Below are positions 21,142 to 30,094 of a DNA stretch of 64,000 nt, piece by piece. The stretch spans positions 1-64,000 of the forward strand of contig NC_015678.1 in the NCBI RefSeq assembly GCF_000164675.2, in the 5' to 3' direction. A program made the position numbers and the translations under genes. Under the pieces are notes generated by a model. That model was not told the DNA's origin. It did no database searches and saw only the letters and a list, made by a program, of their open reading frames with translations. This stretch comes from Streptococcus parasanguinis ATCC 15912 (lineage in GTDB: Bacteria; Bacillota; Bacilli; Lactobacillales; Streptococcaceae). How positions within the stretch are numbered: position 1 is the first letter of the stretch; each line of letters begins with the position of its first letter.

Positions 21142-21756
21142 TTAGACCATTTTCCAGAAATAATCGATGATATAGGTCAGGCCGTAGGTGTAGATGACGA
21201 GGGTGATAGGTTTGCAGAGAATAATAATGGTCATGTAGCGTTTGAAGGTCATATTGGTCAGACCTGCCAGCATACAGATGAAGTCAGCGGGACTAACCGG
21301 CCAGATCATCATGAAGATAAAGAATCGATCGAACCGCTTGCCTTCATTGAGCCAGCCAATGTACTTGTCGTAGGTCTTCTGACTGACCATGGATTGGACG
21401 AACTTAGGTCCGTACATTCTGGCGAGATGGAAGATAATGGCACAGCCAATCACGATGCCGATGTAATTGTAGATGGTCCCGATAATATGACCATAGATGA
21501 AAACACCTGCTACAGATGTCAGGGCGCCGGGAATAATAGGGACCACTGTCTGAAGGATCTGAAGAAAGATAAAGAGAGGTGGTCCAAAAATACCTGCTTG
21601 CAAAATAAAAGCTGACAAGGTTTCTTTGGATTGAAGGATGCCAGAAAAGTAGGCCCAGATACAAAAGGCCAAGGTCCCAAGAGCACCAATGATAGACGAC
21701 CAATTAATGATGCGCTGGAGAAGAGGAGAGACCTCTTTTAAGCTTGTTTGTTTCAT
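21142..21756 (-). CDS. TVP38/TMEM64 (VTT/SNARE-assoc) family membrane protein
   Basis: A 204-residue integral membrane protein with about six hydrophobic segments. It has the family core FGPPLFIFLQILQTVVPIIPGALTSVAGV, which forms the re-entrant loop, and a downstream GxxIG...Y stretch. Relatives (VTT/DedA superfamily) are linked to lipid movement or membrane homeostasis; the function here is unproven. It is tail-to-tail with valS and divergent from yqeG. Confidence 0.85.
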   Translation of the reverse strand: MKQTSLKEVSPLLQRIINWSSIIGALGTLAFCIWAYFSGILQSKETLSAFILQAGIFGPPLFIFLQILQTVVPIIPGALTSVAGVFIYGHIIGTIYNYIGIVIGCAIIFHLARMYGPKFVQSMVSQKTYDKYIGWLNEGKRFDRFFIFMMIWPVSPADFICMLAGLTNMTFKRYMTIIILCKPITLVIYTYGLTYIIDYFWKMV

Positions 21757-21926
21757 AAAAAATTCCGAGTTCTTTTTCTTCTACTATACCATGTTTTTGG
21801 AACTTTGTAAGGATTTTGTCTATTTTTTGAGTAGTGAAAGCGACCTGATTGGAGTCTGTCGCTGTTTTAGTCGTGAAGCGGGTGCAAAATGGGCCTTTTT
21901 ATGCTACAATGAAAGGAGTATAAAAA

Positions 21927-22466
21927 ATGGAGAAAAACGTGTCAATCGAAAATTACAAACCAGATTTTGCGGTGGAAGCAGCTTATGATCTCACCGTTGC
22001 AGACTTGAAAAAACAGGGTATCAAGGCGGTCCTTGTGGATTTGGATAATACCTTGATTGCTTGGAATAACCCGGATGGGACTCCCGAAATGCGCCAGTGG
22101 TTGCACGACCTTCGTGATGGAGGGATTCGGGTTATCGTGGTGTCTAATAATAGTCCCAAACGGGTTAAGCGCGCTGTTGAGAAATTTGATATTGACTATG
22201 AAGCCTGGTCGCTCAAGCCCTTTACCTTTGGGATTGATCGTGCCCTCAAACGTTTTCACTATGAGAAAAATGAAGTGGTCATGGTCGGGGATCAACTGAT
22301 GACGGATATCCGGGCTGCCCATCGTGCAGGCATTCGTTCGATTTTGGTCAAGCCTTTGGTCGAGCATGACTCGATCAAGACGCAGATCAACCGGGCGCGT
22401 GAACGCCGTGTCATGAAGCAAATGGCCGAAAAATATGGTCCGATTGTATACAAAAAAGGAATTTAA
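21927..22466 (+). CDS. yqeG: YqeG family HAD phosphatase
   Basis: A 179-residue HAD-superfamily IIIA phosphatase. Motif I is DLDNT (38-42, nucleophile D38), motif II lies in VVSNNS, and motifs III/IV are the lysine in SLKPFTFGI and VGDQLMTD. Substrate unknown. A -10 TACAAT (21905-21910) and ribosome site AAGGAG (21913-21918) precede the ATG. First gene of the yqeG-yqeH-yhbY-nadD-yqeK-rsfS cluster conserved in Firmicutes. Confidence 0.93.
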   Translation: MEKNVSIENYKPDFAVEAAYDLTVADLKKQGIKAVLVDLDNTLIAWNNPDGTPEMRQWLHDLRDGGIRVIVVSNNSPKRVKRAVEKFDIDYEAWSLKPFTFGIDRALKRFHYEKNEVVMVGDQLMTDIRAAHRAGIRSILVKPLVEHDSIKTQINRARERRVMKQMAEKYGPIVYKKGI

Positions 22467-22468
22467 GA

Positions 22469-23575
22469 ATGGAAGAATTATTCTGTATCGGCTGTGGAGC
22501 CCCCATTCAGACAGAAAACAAAGAGGGGCTAGGCTATACTCCCCAATCAGCTCTTGAAAAGGGTTTGGAAACAGGCGAAGTCTATTGCCAACGCTGTTTC
22601 CGTCTCCGTCACTATAATGAAATCACAGATGTGCATCTGACAGATGATGATTTCCTAAAACTCCTTCACGAAGTAGGAGATAGTGATGCTCTCGTGGTCA
22701 ATGTAGTGGATATTTTTGACTTTAATGGATCCGTTATCCCTGGCCTACCACGCTTTGTAGCAGGAAATGATGTCCTCTTGGTCGGAAACAAAAAAGACAT
22801 CTTGCCTAAGTCTGTCAAGGATAGCAAGGTAACCCATTGGTTGATGGAGCGGGCCCACGAAGAAGGCATGCGTCCTGTCGATGTGGTCCTCACCTCTGCC
22901 CAAAACAAGAGTGCTATCAAGGACTTGATGGAAAAGATTGAGCAGTACCGTAAGGGCCGTGATGTCTATGTGGTGGGTGTGACCAACGTTGGGAAATCGA
23001 CCCTTATCAATGCAATCATCCAAGAAATCACTGGGGACAAGGATATCATCACGACCTCTCGCTTCCCAGGGACGACACTGGACAAGATCGAAATTCCGTT
23101 GGACGATGGATCCTATATCTACGATACACCCGGGATTATCCATCGCCACCAGATGGCCCATTACTTGACAGCAAAAAATCTCAAGTATGTCAGCCCTAAA
23201 AAGGAAATCAAACCCAAAACTTATCAGCTCAATCCAGGGCAAACCCTCTTCTTGGGTGGTCTAGGACGTTTTGACTTTATCAAGGGAGAAAAGCAAGGTT
23301 TCACCGCCTTCTTTGACAACGAACTCAAACTTCACCGAACCAAGCTTGAAGGAGCGACTGCCTTTTATGACAAGCATGTCGGTGGTTTACTAACTCCACC
23401 TAATAGCAAGGAAAAAGAAGAGTTCCCACCCTTGGTTTCTCATGAGTTTACCATCAAGGACAAGACAGATCTCGTTATCTCAGGACTCGGCTGGATCCGC
23501 GTCAATGGAGAAGCCAAAGTAGCTGTCTGGGCACCAGAAGGCGTTGCCGTCGTTACCCGCAAAGCTATCATTTAA
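22469..23575 (+). CDS. yqeH: Ribosome biogenesis GTPase YqeH
   Basis: Circularly permuted GTPase needed for 30S assembly. The N-terminal zinc finger has C6, C9, C40 and C43. G motifs come in permuted order: G4 NKKD (about 107-110), G5 TSA, then G1 GVTNVGKST (about 170-178), G2, and G3 DTPG. A C-terminal RNA-binding region follows. 368 residues, normal. It starts 2 nt after yqeG. The next gene lies beyond a structured element of about 140 nt. Confidence 0.95.
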   Translation: MEELFCIGCGAPIQTENKEGLGYTPQSALEKGLETGEVYCQRCFRLRHYNEITDVHLTDDDFLKLLHEVGDSDALVVNVVDIFDFNGSVIPGLPRFVAGNDVLLVGNKKDILPKSVKDSKVTHWLMERAHEEGMRPVDVVLTSAQNKSAIKDLMEKIEQYRKGRDVYVVGVTNVGKSTLINAIIQEITGDKDIITTSRFPGTTLDKIEIPLDDGSYIYDTPGIIHRHQMAHYLTAKNLKYVSPKKEIKPKTYQLNPGQTLFLGGLGRFDFIKGEKQGFTAFFDNELKLHRTKLEGATAFYDKHVGGLLTPPNSKEKEEFPPLVSHEFTIKDKTDLVISGLGWIRVNGEAKVAVWAPEGVAVVTRKAII

Positions 23576-23632
23576 AAATTTGAAAGGAAATAGTTTCTTT
23601 ATAGACTGGGCGAGTGCAACGAGCCTAGAAAG

Positions 23633-23771
23633 GATACTTTTCGCTGTGGTGAAAGCCTAAGTAGATATTTTACTACTTAGGCGCGGAAAATTTGAGACTT
23701 TAGGCTCAAATTTAAGTCATGGAACTCCGCTAGGAGGTCGCTGACGACCGCCACCACATCAGAAAAGTATC
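23633..23771 (+). repeat. Structured intergenic element between yqeH and yhbY
   Basis: Bounded by inverted repeats GATACTTTTC (23633-23642) / GAAAAGTATC (23762-23771) and, just inside, GTGGTG (23646-23651) / CACCAC (23752-23757). Enclosed are three perfect hairpins: GCCTAAGTAG/CTACTTAGGC (23655-23682), AAATTTGAG/CTCAAATTT (23688-23713) and GGTCG/CGACC (23736-23749). This is a multi-branch folded unit, either a MITE-like insertion or a structured RNA in the operon. No T tract follows directly. Confidence 0.65.
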
Positions 23772-23793
23772 AAAAAAGAAACAATGAAAAAAC

Positions 23794-24105
23794 ATGACAT
23801 TAACATCTAAACAACGGGCTTTCCTCAATAGCCAAGCCCACAGCCTCAAACCCATTATCCAAATTGGGAAAAACGGGCTCAATGACCAAATCAAAACCAG
23901 TGTGCGCCAAGCGCTTGATGCGCGCGAACTGATCAAGGTAACTCTTCTTCAAAATACGGATGAGAACATCCATGAAGTAGCAGAAATCTTGGAAGAAGAA
24001 ATCGGCGTGGAAACGGTCCAAAAGATTGGTCGGATTCTCATCTTGTTTAAACAATCGAGCAAAAAAGAAAATCGTAAAATTTCAGCGAAGGTAAAAGAAA
24101 TTTAA
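23794..24105 (+). CDS. yhbY: YhbY (CRM domain) RNA-binding protein
   Basis: A single-domain CRM protein of 103 residues associated with pre-50S particles. The GxxG loop region reads IQIGKNGLNDQIKTSVRQAL, followed by ELIKVTLLQNTDE and the RIGRILILFK strand. It is 21 nt upstream of nadD, and the structured element lies before it, so its ribosome site is weak. Confidence 0.92.
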   Translation: MTLTSKQRAFLNSQAHSLKPIIQIGKNGLNDQIKTSVRQALDARELIKVTLLQNTDENIHEVAEILEEEIGVETVQKIGRILILFKQSSKKENRKISAKVKEI

Positions 24106-24126
24106 GACATCGAGGAGAGCAAACCT

Positions 24127-24759
24127 ATGGCAATTGAACTATTGACTCCCTTTACCAAGGTAGAGTTAGAGCCAGAGATCAAAGACAAGAAACGCAAACA
24201 AGTTGGTATTTTGGGTGGAAATTTCAATCCGGTCCACAATGCCCATTTGGTCGTTGCGGATCAAGTGCGCCAACAATTAGGGTTAGATAAGGTGCTCTTG
24301 ATGCCTGAGTATGAGCCGCCGCATGTCGATGCCAAGGGGACGATTGCTGAGCACCATCGCCTTAAGATGCTGGAATTAGCCATTGAAGGCATTGAAGGTC
24401 TGGAGATCGAGACGATTGAACTCGAGCGGAAAGGGATTTCCTATACCTACGACACCATGCTCTTGCTCAATGAACGGGATCCAGACACAGATTATTACTT
24501 CATTATTGGTGCAGATATGGTAGATTATTTACCAAAATGGCACCGCATCGATGAATTGGTGGAGATTGTGCAATTTGTCGGGGTCCAGCGGCCACGCTAT
24601 AAGGCGGGGACTTCTTATCCGGTGATCTGGGTGGATGTTCCTCTCATGGACATCTCTTCTAGTATGGTGCGTGATTTTGTAGCCAAGGGTCGGACGCCGA
24701 ATTTTATGTTGCCAAAACCAGTCTTAGACTACATCAAGAAAGAAGGATTGTATCAATGA
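24127..24759 (+). CDS. nadD: Nicotinate-nucleotide adenylyltransferase
   Basis: Makes deaminated NAD from nicotinate mononucleotide and ATP. The nucleotidyl-transfer motif [12 protein letters not shown] (about 34-45) contains the HxxH signature. The C-terminal ISSSMVRDF segment is the ATP-binding ISSTxIR equivalent. The 210-residue length includes about 25 extra N-terminal residues before the Rossmann fold, as in other streptococci. Overlaps yqeK by 4 nt (ATGA). Confidence 0.95.
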   Translation: MAIELLTPFTKVELEPEIKDKKRKQVGILGGNFNPVHNAHLVVADQVRQQLGLDKVLLMPEYEPPHVDAKGTIAEHHRLKMLELAIEGIEGLEIETIELERKGISYTYDTMLLLNERDPDTDYYFIIGADMVDYLPKWHRIDELVEIVQFVGVQRPRYKAGTSYPVIWVDVPLMDISSSMVRDFVAKGRTPNFMLPKPVLDYIKKEGLYQ

Positions 24760-25352
24760 CCTATGAAAACTATCTAGGCTTTTCTCGTGAGGTCTTGCTT
24801 GAAAAAATGCGCCAAATCCTGCCAGAAAAGCGGCTTACTCACTGTTTAGGGGTTGAGAAGGCTGCGCGTGACTTGGCCAAACGCTATGGGGCTGACGAAG
24901 AGCAGGCTGGCCTAGCAGGTTTGTTACATGACTACGCCAAGAAATTATCAGATCAGGAATTTCTGGACTTGATCGATCGCTATGAGCTGGATCCAGCATT
25001 AAAAAACTGGGGCAACAATGTCTGGCATGGGATGGTCGGGATTTATAAGATCCAAGAAGACCTCGGACTGACAGATCCAGCCATTCTTCGCAGTATTGAG
25101 ATTCACACCGTGGGGAGTGGACAGATGTCAACCTTAGACAAGATTGTCTATGTGGCAGATTACATTGAGCACAACCGGGCCTTCCCGGGAGTGGATCAAG
25201 CACGTGACATCGCTCAAGTCTCTTTGGATCGTGCCGTGGCTTATGAGACGGCTCGCACAGTCGAACACCTAGCCCACCAAGGATTGCCCATTTATCCCCA
25301 AACCCTTGAAACCTATAACGCCTTTGTGAAGTATTTGAAAGAGGAGCAATGA
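24756..25352 (+). CDS. yqeK: YqeK HD-domain diadenosine tetraphosphatase
   Basis: A 198-residue HD-superfamily hydrolase. Metal ligands are the H of [12 protein letters not shown] and the HD of [11 protein letters not shown], then the H of NVWHGMVG and IEIHTVG. Characterised members cut Ap4A symmetrically to ADP. It is translationally coupled to nadD by a 4-nt overlap. Confidence 0.92.
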   Translation: MTYENYLGFSREVLLEKMRQILPEKRLTHCLGVEKAARDLAKRYGADEEQAGLAGLLHDYAKKLSDQEFLDLIDRYELDPALKNWGNNVWHGMVGIYKIQEDLGLTDPAILRSIEIHTVGSGQMSTLDKIVYVADYIEHNRAFPGVDQARDIAQVSLDRAVAYETARTVEHLAHQGLPIYPQTLETYNAFVKYLKEEQ

Positions 25353-25853
25353 GTGAAAACAGCTTTTATCATTATTGATGTACAAAATATCTTAGTGGAA
25401 ACAGGCTTTGAGACAGAAATGATCTTAGAGAAGATCGCTTATTTGCAAGATCAGGCTAGAAAACAGCAGGTTGAAATCATCTATATACAGCATATTGAAA
25501 CGCCAGAGGCTTTAACTTCGGAAGATTGGCAATTATCGCCTCTGTTGAAAAGACAGGCGAATGAAAAGGTATTTCAGAAGCGATACAATAGCATGTTTAA
25601 GGAGACAGGATTAAAAGAATACTTGGATCAACAAGGGATTGAACAACTGGTCCTGTGTGGTATGCAGACAGAATATTGTGTCGATACATCCGTCAAAGTC
25701 GGGTTTGAATACGGCTACAAGCTGGTCATTCCAGAAGGAGCTGTCACAACCTTTGATGGAGAGGATATTCCGGCAGAAACGCTTAATGAATTTTATGAAA
25801 ATATTTGGGCAGAACGTTTTGCGGATGTCTTAGATTACAAATCAATTTTTTAA
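25353..25853 (+). CDS. Isochorismatase-family cysteine hydrolase
   Basis: 166 residues of the isochorismatase-like fold. The catalytic triad would be D9 in FIIIDVQN, a lysine in VFQKRYNS and the cysteine of [12 protein letters not shown]. The natural substrate is unknown; family members hydrolyse amides such as nicotinamide or act on ureido compounds. Nicotinamidase is tempting next to nadD but no specific residue proves it. It starts at GTG directly after the yqeK stop, with GAGGAG at 25341-25346. Confidence 0.85.
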   Translation: MKTAFIIIDVQNILVETGFETEMILEKIAYLQDQARKQQVEIIYIQHIETPEALTSEDWQLSPLLKRQANEKVFQKRYNSMFKETGLKEYLDQQGIEQLVLCGMQTEYCVDTSVKVGFEYGYKLVIPEGAVTTFDGEDIPAETLNEFYENIWAERFADVLDYKSIF

Positions 25854-25867
25854 GGAAAGAGGATTAC

Positions 25868-26221
25868 ATGAAAGAAAAAGAACTACTTGAACTAGTTGTC
25901 AAAGCAGCAGATGAAAAGCGTGCGGAAGACATTGTAGCTTTGGATGTTCAAAGCTTGACCAGCGTGACAGACTACTTTGTCATCGCAAGCTCTATGAACA
26001 GCCGCCAATTGGAGGCTATCGCTGAAAATATTCGCGAGAAGGTCGTTGAAGCTGGTGGCAATGCCAGCCACGTCGAAGGTGATTCAGCTGGAGGTTGGGT
26101 CCTTCTTGACTTAGGTGGTGTGGTGGTCCATGTCTTCTCAGAAGAAATGCGTGCCCACTATAACCTAGAAAAGCTATGGCACGAAGCAAGTGCTGTCGAT
26201 CTTTCAGCAGCTCTAGCATAA
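25868..26221 (+). CDS. rsfS: Ribosomal silencing factor RsfS
   Basis: Binds L14 on the 50S subunit and blocks joining to 30S when nutrients are low. The 117 residues cover the whole family domain: [21 protein letters not shown], then the conserved [21 protein letters not shown]. The frame is open upstream, but [10 protein letters not shown] is the family start and has AAGGAAAGAGG just before it. Confidence 0.95.
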   Translation: MKEKELLELVVKAADEKRAEDIVALDVQSLTSVTDYFVIASSMNSRQLEAIAENIREKVVEAGGNASHVEGDSAGGWVLLDLGGVVVHVFSEEMRAHYNLEKLWHEASAVDLSAALA

Positions 26222-26227
26222 GCAGGT

Positions 26228-26254
26228 AAACTCAGTTGGTAGCAACTGAGTTTT
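26228..26254 (+). terminator. rsfS terminator
   Basis: AAACTCAGTT/AACTGAGTTT 10-bp stem, 6-nt loop, four T then G. A moderate intrinsic terminator. Confidence 0.7.
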
Positions 26255-26280
26255 GTTGGTTAAATTGAAATTCTATGGAA

Positions 26281-26537
26281 AGAAAGGATGGGGCCTCGTG
26301 TTTAGTTAGTTTGATAATTGAACACGAGCTAAAAGCTGTGAGAAAAAGAGTAACTTCCTTTGTATCTGACGATGCGGCAGAAAGTTTCCTATTTTCTCTT
26401 TGCTTTTAACGCTCTTTGTATCTTAGAAAGGATTTGAACCCGTCCTGTAATCCTCGGAAAATAGATAGCTCTCCTTGGAGCTTAGCTCCATCGTCGTGCT
26501 CCTAATTTTCTATCGGATTACGGGCGGACTTGGTATC
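26281..26537 (+). other. Structured non-coding stretch upstream of a methyltransferase gene
   Basis: About 260 nt without a credible gene. Hairpin CTCGTGTT/AACACGAG (26295-26328). A larger folded block at about 26443-26529 has an outer stem GTAATCC/GGATTAC flanked by GTCC/GGAC, an inner stem GAAAAT/ATTTTC, and an apical hairpin GGAGC/GCTCC. An upstream segment CTATTTTC (near 26390) could pair with the same GAAAATAG, so alternative folds are possible. It ends just before the start codon region. Confidence 0.5.
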
Positions 26538-26543
26538 ATGAAT

Positions 26544-27284
26544 ATGGCGACTTATGAAACGTTTGCGGCGGTCTACGATGCGGTCATGGATGATAGTCTG
26601 TATGACTTATGGACGGATTTTTCCCTCCGCCATCTCCCAAAGACAAAAGATAAGAAAAAATTGCTAGAATTGGCTTGTGGGACAGGGATCCAGTCTGTTC
26701 GCTTTTCTCAAGCTGGTTTTGATGTGACAGGGTTAGACCTGAGTGCGGACATGCTGAAAATTGCTGAAAAAAGAGCTGCTTCAGCCAAGCAGAAGATTGA
26801 TTTTATCGAGGGCAATATGCTGGACCTGTCGCAAGCAGGCACTTATGATTTCGTGACCTGCTACTCGGATTCTATCTGCTATATGCAGGACGAGGTAGAA
26901 GTAGGGGATGTCTTCAAAGAAGTCTACAATGCCCTTAATGAAGATGGTGTTTTTATCTTTGATGTCCATTCGACCTACCAGACGGATGAGGTCTTCCCAG
27001 GCTATTCCTACCACGAAAATGCAGAAGACTTTGCCATGCTTTGGGATACCTATGAGGATGAAGCCCCTCACTCGATCGTCCATGAGCTGACCTTCTTTGT
27101 CCAAGAAGAAGATGGATCCTTTAATCGGCACGATGAAGTTCATGAGGAGCGTACCTATGAAGTTTTAACCTATGACATCTTATTGGAGCAGGCTGGCTTT
27201 AAATCCTTTAAACTCTATGCAGACTTTGAAGACAAAGAGCCGACAAAGACCAGCAAACGTTGGTTTTTTGTAGCACAGAAGTAG
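26544..27284 (+). CDS. Class I SAM-dependent methyltransferase
   Basis: 246 residues with SAM motif I LLELACGTGIQSVRF, the acidic strand end VTGLDLS, and EGNMLDL. Substrate unknown. Streptococcal relatives begin MATYETFAAVYD, so ATG 26544 is chosen; ATG 26538 would add two residues. The longer open frame upstream is inside the structured region and is not credible. The ribosome site is weak (GGACTTGG). It lies 6 nt before tmcAL and belongs to the same transcription unit. Confidence 0.88.
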   Translation: MATYETFAAVYDAVMDDSLYDLWTDFSLRHLPKTKDKKKLLELACGTGIQSVRFSQAGFDVTGLDLSADMLKIAEKRAASAKQKIDFIEGNMLDLSQAGTYDFVTCYSDSICYMQDEVEVGDVFKEVYNALNEDGVFIFDVHSTYQTDEVFPGYSYHENAEDFAMLWDTYEDEAPHSIVHELTFFVQEEDGSFNRHDEVHEERTYEVLTYDILLEQAGFKSFKLYADFEDKEPTKTSKRWFFVAQK

Positions 27285-27290
27285 GAAAAC

Positions 27291-28385
27291 ATGACAGTTA
27301 CAGGTATTATTGCAGAATTTAATCCCTTTCACAATGGTCACAAGTACCTGCTCAAACAGGCAGAAGGGCTGAAGATTGTTGCCATGTCTGGGAATTTTGT
27401 TCAACGTGGCGAGCCTGCCATTGTAGACAAATGGATTCGCACGCAGATGGCTTTGGAAAATGGAGCGGATCTGGTGGTCGAGCTCCCCTTTCTCGTTGCT
27501 GTTCAGTCAGCTGATCATTTTGCCAAGGGAGCGGTAGAGATTTTGTCCCGTCTGGGAATCGACCAATTGACCTTTGGGACAGAAGAAGTCTTGAATTACC
27601 AAGCGATTGCGACTGTTTATTCGGAGAAAGAAGAGGAAATGGAAGCTTTCTTGCGAAGCCTTCCGGATGATTTATCCTATCCACAAAAAAACCAAAAAAT
27701 GTGGGAAACCTTTGCTGGAGTGGAGTTCACAGGAGATACTCCCAATCATATTCTAGGGCTGGCTTATGCCAAGGCTTGTGCTGGGAAGGGGATTGCGCTT
27801 AAGGCTATCCAACGGCAAGGTGCGGGCTACCATTCAGAAGAAAAAGAGGTAGCTTATGCTTCTGCGACTAGTCTACGCTTACACAAGGAAGATCAGGACT
27901 TTGTCGCTAGATTCATGCCCAATAGCCAACTCTTTCAGTCGGCTCCACAGGTATCTTGGGAGGATTATGACCAACTGCTCCGTTATCAAATCCTAACCCA
28001 TCCGGATCTGACACAGATTTTTCAGGTCAATGAGGAATTGGCCAATCGGATAAAGGATGCGGTTCGAAGTGCTAGTTCTGTGGAAGACTTGGTGGAGAAA
28101 GTCGCCACCAAGCGCTATACTAAGGCGCGAGTGCGCCGCATCTTGACCTACATCTTGGTAGGGGCGATGGATCAAGCTCTTCCCGACGCCATTCATGTCT
28201 TAGGTTTTTCCGCAAAGGGACAAGCTCACCTCAAAGGCTTGAAAAAATCAGTAGAAATCGTGACTCGAATCGGTAAGGAACCTTGGGATGCTTTGACCCA
28301 ACAAGCGGATCAGGTGTATCAGCTAGGTAATCCCCAATTGCCAGAGCAGATCTGGGGTCGAGTGCCTGTGAGGGTGGAAGAATAA
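27291..28385 (+). CDS. tmcAL: tRNA(Met) cytidine acetate ligase TmcAL
   Basis: Uses ATP and acetate to make N4-acetylcytidine at the wobble base of elongator tRNA-Met. The nucleotidyltransferase motif is [15 protein letters not shown] (HNGH), and [12 protein letters not shown] follows. 364 residues, slightly shorter than Bacillus YlbM. Function by family. A strong terminator lies downstream. Confidence 0.92.
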   Translation: MTVTGIIAEFNPFHNGHKYLLKQAEGLKIVAMSGNFVQRGEPAIVDKWIRTQMALENGADLVVELPFLVAVQSADHFAKGAVEILSRLGIDQLTFGTEEVLNYQAIATVYSEKEEEMEAFLRSLPDDLSYPQKNQKMWETFAGVEFTGDTPNHILGLAYAKACAGKGIALKAIQRQGAGYHSEEKEVAYASATSLRLHKEDQDFVARFMPNSQLFQSAPQVSWEDYDQLLRYQILTHPDLTQIFQVNEELANRIKDAVRSASSVEDLVEKVATKRYTKARVRRILTYILVGAMDQALPDAIHVLGFSAKGQAHLKGLKKSVEIVTRIGKEPWDALTQQADQVYQLGNPQLPEQIWGRVPVRVEE

Positions 28386-28458
28386 ACAATCTGACGTAAA
28401 TTTTCTCTGCTCACATTCACGTAAGGCAAGAAGTTTATGATGCACGGAAACAGTGTTT

Positions 28459-28499
28459 ATCTACTGTCTAAAAATTCCTTTAGACAGTAGATTTTTTTT
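28459..28499 (+). terminator. tmcAL terminator
   Basis: A perfect 14-bp stem ATCTACTGTCTAAA/TTTAGACAGTAGAT with a short loop and a T run. Confidence 0.92.
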
Positions 28500-28543
28500 A
28501 CCAAATTTAGAAACTTTTTACGAATAATTAGGTAGAGTGGGAA

Positions 28544-28587
28544 AACTTGTACAAGTTCCTGACAAGTTTTTCTTTTTCATGTATAAT
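28544..28587 (+). promoter_or_regulatory. yefM-yoeB promoter with TGTACA palindrome
   Basis: -35 CTGACA (28559-28564), 17-nt spacer, -10 TATAAT (28582-28587). Immediately upstream is the 14-bp perfect palindrome AACTTGTACAAGTT (28544-28557), centred on TGTACA. That hexamer is the known core of E. coli YefM operators, so this is the likely autoregulatory site. ACAAGT recurs at 28562-28567 as a possible half-site. Confidence 0.8.
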
Positions 28588-28617
28588 AATAGAAAAGAGG
28601 TAGAATGAGGTATGGTC

Positions 28618-28872
28618 ATGGAAGCAGTCGTTTATTCAACATTCCGCAATCATTTGAAGGATTATATGAAGAAGGTGAATGATGAGTTTGAGCCTTTGAC
28701 AGTCGTGAATAAGAATCCAGACGAAGATATTGTGGTCATCTCTAAGAGCGAGTGGGACAGCCTACAAGAAACCCTGAGACTAGCTCAGAACAAGGAATTG
28801 TCAGATAAGGTCTTGCGGGGCATGGCAGAAGTCCGAGCTGGTCAGGTTCAACTCCATGAGATTGAGGGGTAA
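28618..28872 (+). CDS. yefM: YefM antitoxin
   Basis: 84 residues of the Phd/YefM antitoxin family, with an N-terminal DNA-binding fold (MEAVVYSTFRNHLKDYMKKV) and a C-terminal toxin-wrapping tail. It neutralises YoeB and represses its own promoter. ATG 28618 is preferred over 28612 because GAGG (28607-28610) sits 7 nt before it. The stop is 3 nt before yoeB. Confidence 0.93.
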   Translation: MEAVVYSTFRNHLKDYMKKVNDEFEPLTVVNKNPDEDIVVISKSEWDSLQETLRLAQNKELSDKVLRGMAEVRAGQVQLHEIEG

Positions 28873-28875
28873 CGG

Positions 28876-29130
28876 ATGTTACTCAAGTTTACAGAAGATG
28901 CCTGGAAGGATTATTGTTACTGGCAAAGTCAGGACAAAAAAACACTGAAGCGAATCAATACCCTTATCAAAGAGATCCAAAGGGACCCATTTGCAGGGAT
29001 TGGTAAGCCTGAGCCTTTGAAATATGACTTTCAAGGAGCATGGTCAAGACGGATTGATGCAGAGAATCGCCTGATTTATATGCTAGATGAGTCAGGTGTC
29101 GCTTTCCTCTCTTTTAAAGATCATTATTAA
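28876..29130 (+). CDS. yoeB: YoeB mRNA interferase toxin
   Basis: An 84-residue ribosome-dependent endoribonuclease of the RelE/YoeB family. The residues required in E. coli YoeB are all present at the same positions: E46, R65, H83 and Y84 (the C-terminal HY). The toxin therefore looks intact. It is translated from the same mRNA as its antitoxin. Confidence 0.95.
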   Translation: MLLKFTEDAWKDYCYWQSQDKKTLKRINTLIKEIQRDPFAGIGKPEPLKYDFQGAWSRRIDAENRLIYMLDESGVAFLSFKDHY

Positions 29131-29254
29131 GTCTTTAAAAGAGGATCTTTTTGATAGTTAGGATAGCTATTTAAAATTCCCAACTCGAAGAAAATTCCTA
29201 TAAAATCCCCTTTCTAAAAATAGAAAAATCTAGTCTAACTGCGATGATTTGTGA

Positions 29255-29260
29255 TATAAT
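29255..29260 (+). promoter_or_regulatory. yebC promoter -10
   Basis: TGATATAAT is an extended -10 (hexamer TATAAT). The -35 region is poor. AAGGAG (29291-29296) precedes the ATG. Confidence 0.6.
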
Positions 29261-29304
29261 GTTAAAGATTGAAAATAATTTGAAAAAATTTAAGGAGAAT
29301 CCTC

Positions 29305-30021
29305 ATGGGACGTAAATGGGCCAATATTGTTGCCAAGAAAACTGCCAAAGATGGTGCCAACTCAAAAGTGTATGCCAAATTTGGTGTGGAGATCTATGTA
29401 GCTGCTAAAAAGGGTGAACCAGATCCAGAACTAAATACTGCTTTGAGATTCGTTATTGACCGTGCGAAACAAGCACAAGTGCCAAAACACGTGATTGATA
29501 AAGCGATCGATAAGGCAAAAGGAAACACTGACGAAACCTTTACAGAAGGACGTTACGAAGGATTTGGACCAAATGGTTCGATGTTGATCGTTGATACCTT
29601 GACGTCAAACGTCAACCGTACAGCTGCTAATGTCCGTGCTGCTTTTGGTAAAAACGGTGGGAACATGGGAGCTTCAGGTTCTGTATCTTACCTCTTTGAC
29701 AACAAAGGTGTCATCGTCTTTGCTGGTGATGATGCCGATGCGATCTTTGAACTTTTGCTTGAAGCAGATGTGGATGTAGACGATGTAGAAGCAGAAGAAG
29801 GAACAATCACTGTTTACACTGCACCAACTGATCTTCACAAAGCGATCGTTGCTTTGCGTGAATCAGGTGTCGAAGAATTCCAAGTAACAGAATTGGAAAT
29901 GATTCCTCAATCAGAAGTTGAGTTGTCAGGTGAAGATTTGGAAACATTTGAAAAACTTTACAGCGTTCTTGAAGACGACGAGGACGTACAAAAAATCTAC
30001 ACAAACGTAGATGGATTCTAA
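29305..30021 (+). CDS. yebC: YebC/PmpR family protein
   Basis: A 238-residue YebC-family protein. It begins [21 protein letters not shown], with the family core [16 protein letters not shown] and the acidic patch [16 protein letters not shown]. Members have been described as transcription regulators and, more recently, as factors that help ribosomes through proline stretches. Monocistronic, with its own promoter and a bidirectional terminator. Confidence 0.93.
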   Translation: MGRKWANIVAKKTAKDGANSKVYAKFGVEIYVAAKKGEPDPELNTALRFVIDRAKQAQVPKHVIDKAIDKAKGNTDETFTEGRYEGFGPNGSMLIVDTLTSNVNRTAANVRAAFGKNGGNMGASGSVSYLFDNKGVIVFAGDDADAIFELLLEADVDVDDVEAEEGTITVYTAPTDLHKAIVALRESGVEEFQVTELEMIPQSEVELSGEDLETFEKLYSVLEDDEDVQKIYTNVDGF

Positions 30022-30058
30022 TCACTCGTAAGGACTGTAGTGAATCCCATAAATCAAG

Positions 30059-30094
30059 AAAAAGGATAGCTTCTCAGATCAAGCTATCCTTTTT
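30059..30094. terminator. Bidirectional terminator between yebC and the SOS cassette
   Basis: AAAAAGGATAGCTT/AAGCTATCCTTTTT, a 14-bp perfect stem usable in both directions. The stop codon of the minus-strand gene lies in its loop. Confidence 0.88.

Noticed and set aside
27993-28196. Antisense frames in tmcAL, valS, typA, ftsZ and other genes
   Set aside because: They have no ribosome sites and no recognisable domains, and they sit fully inside well-supported genes.
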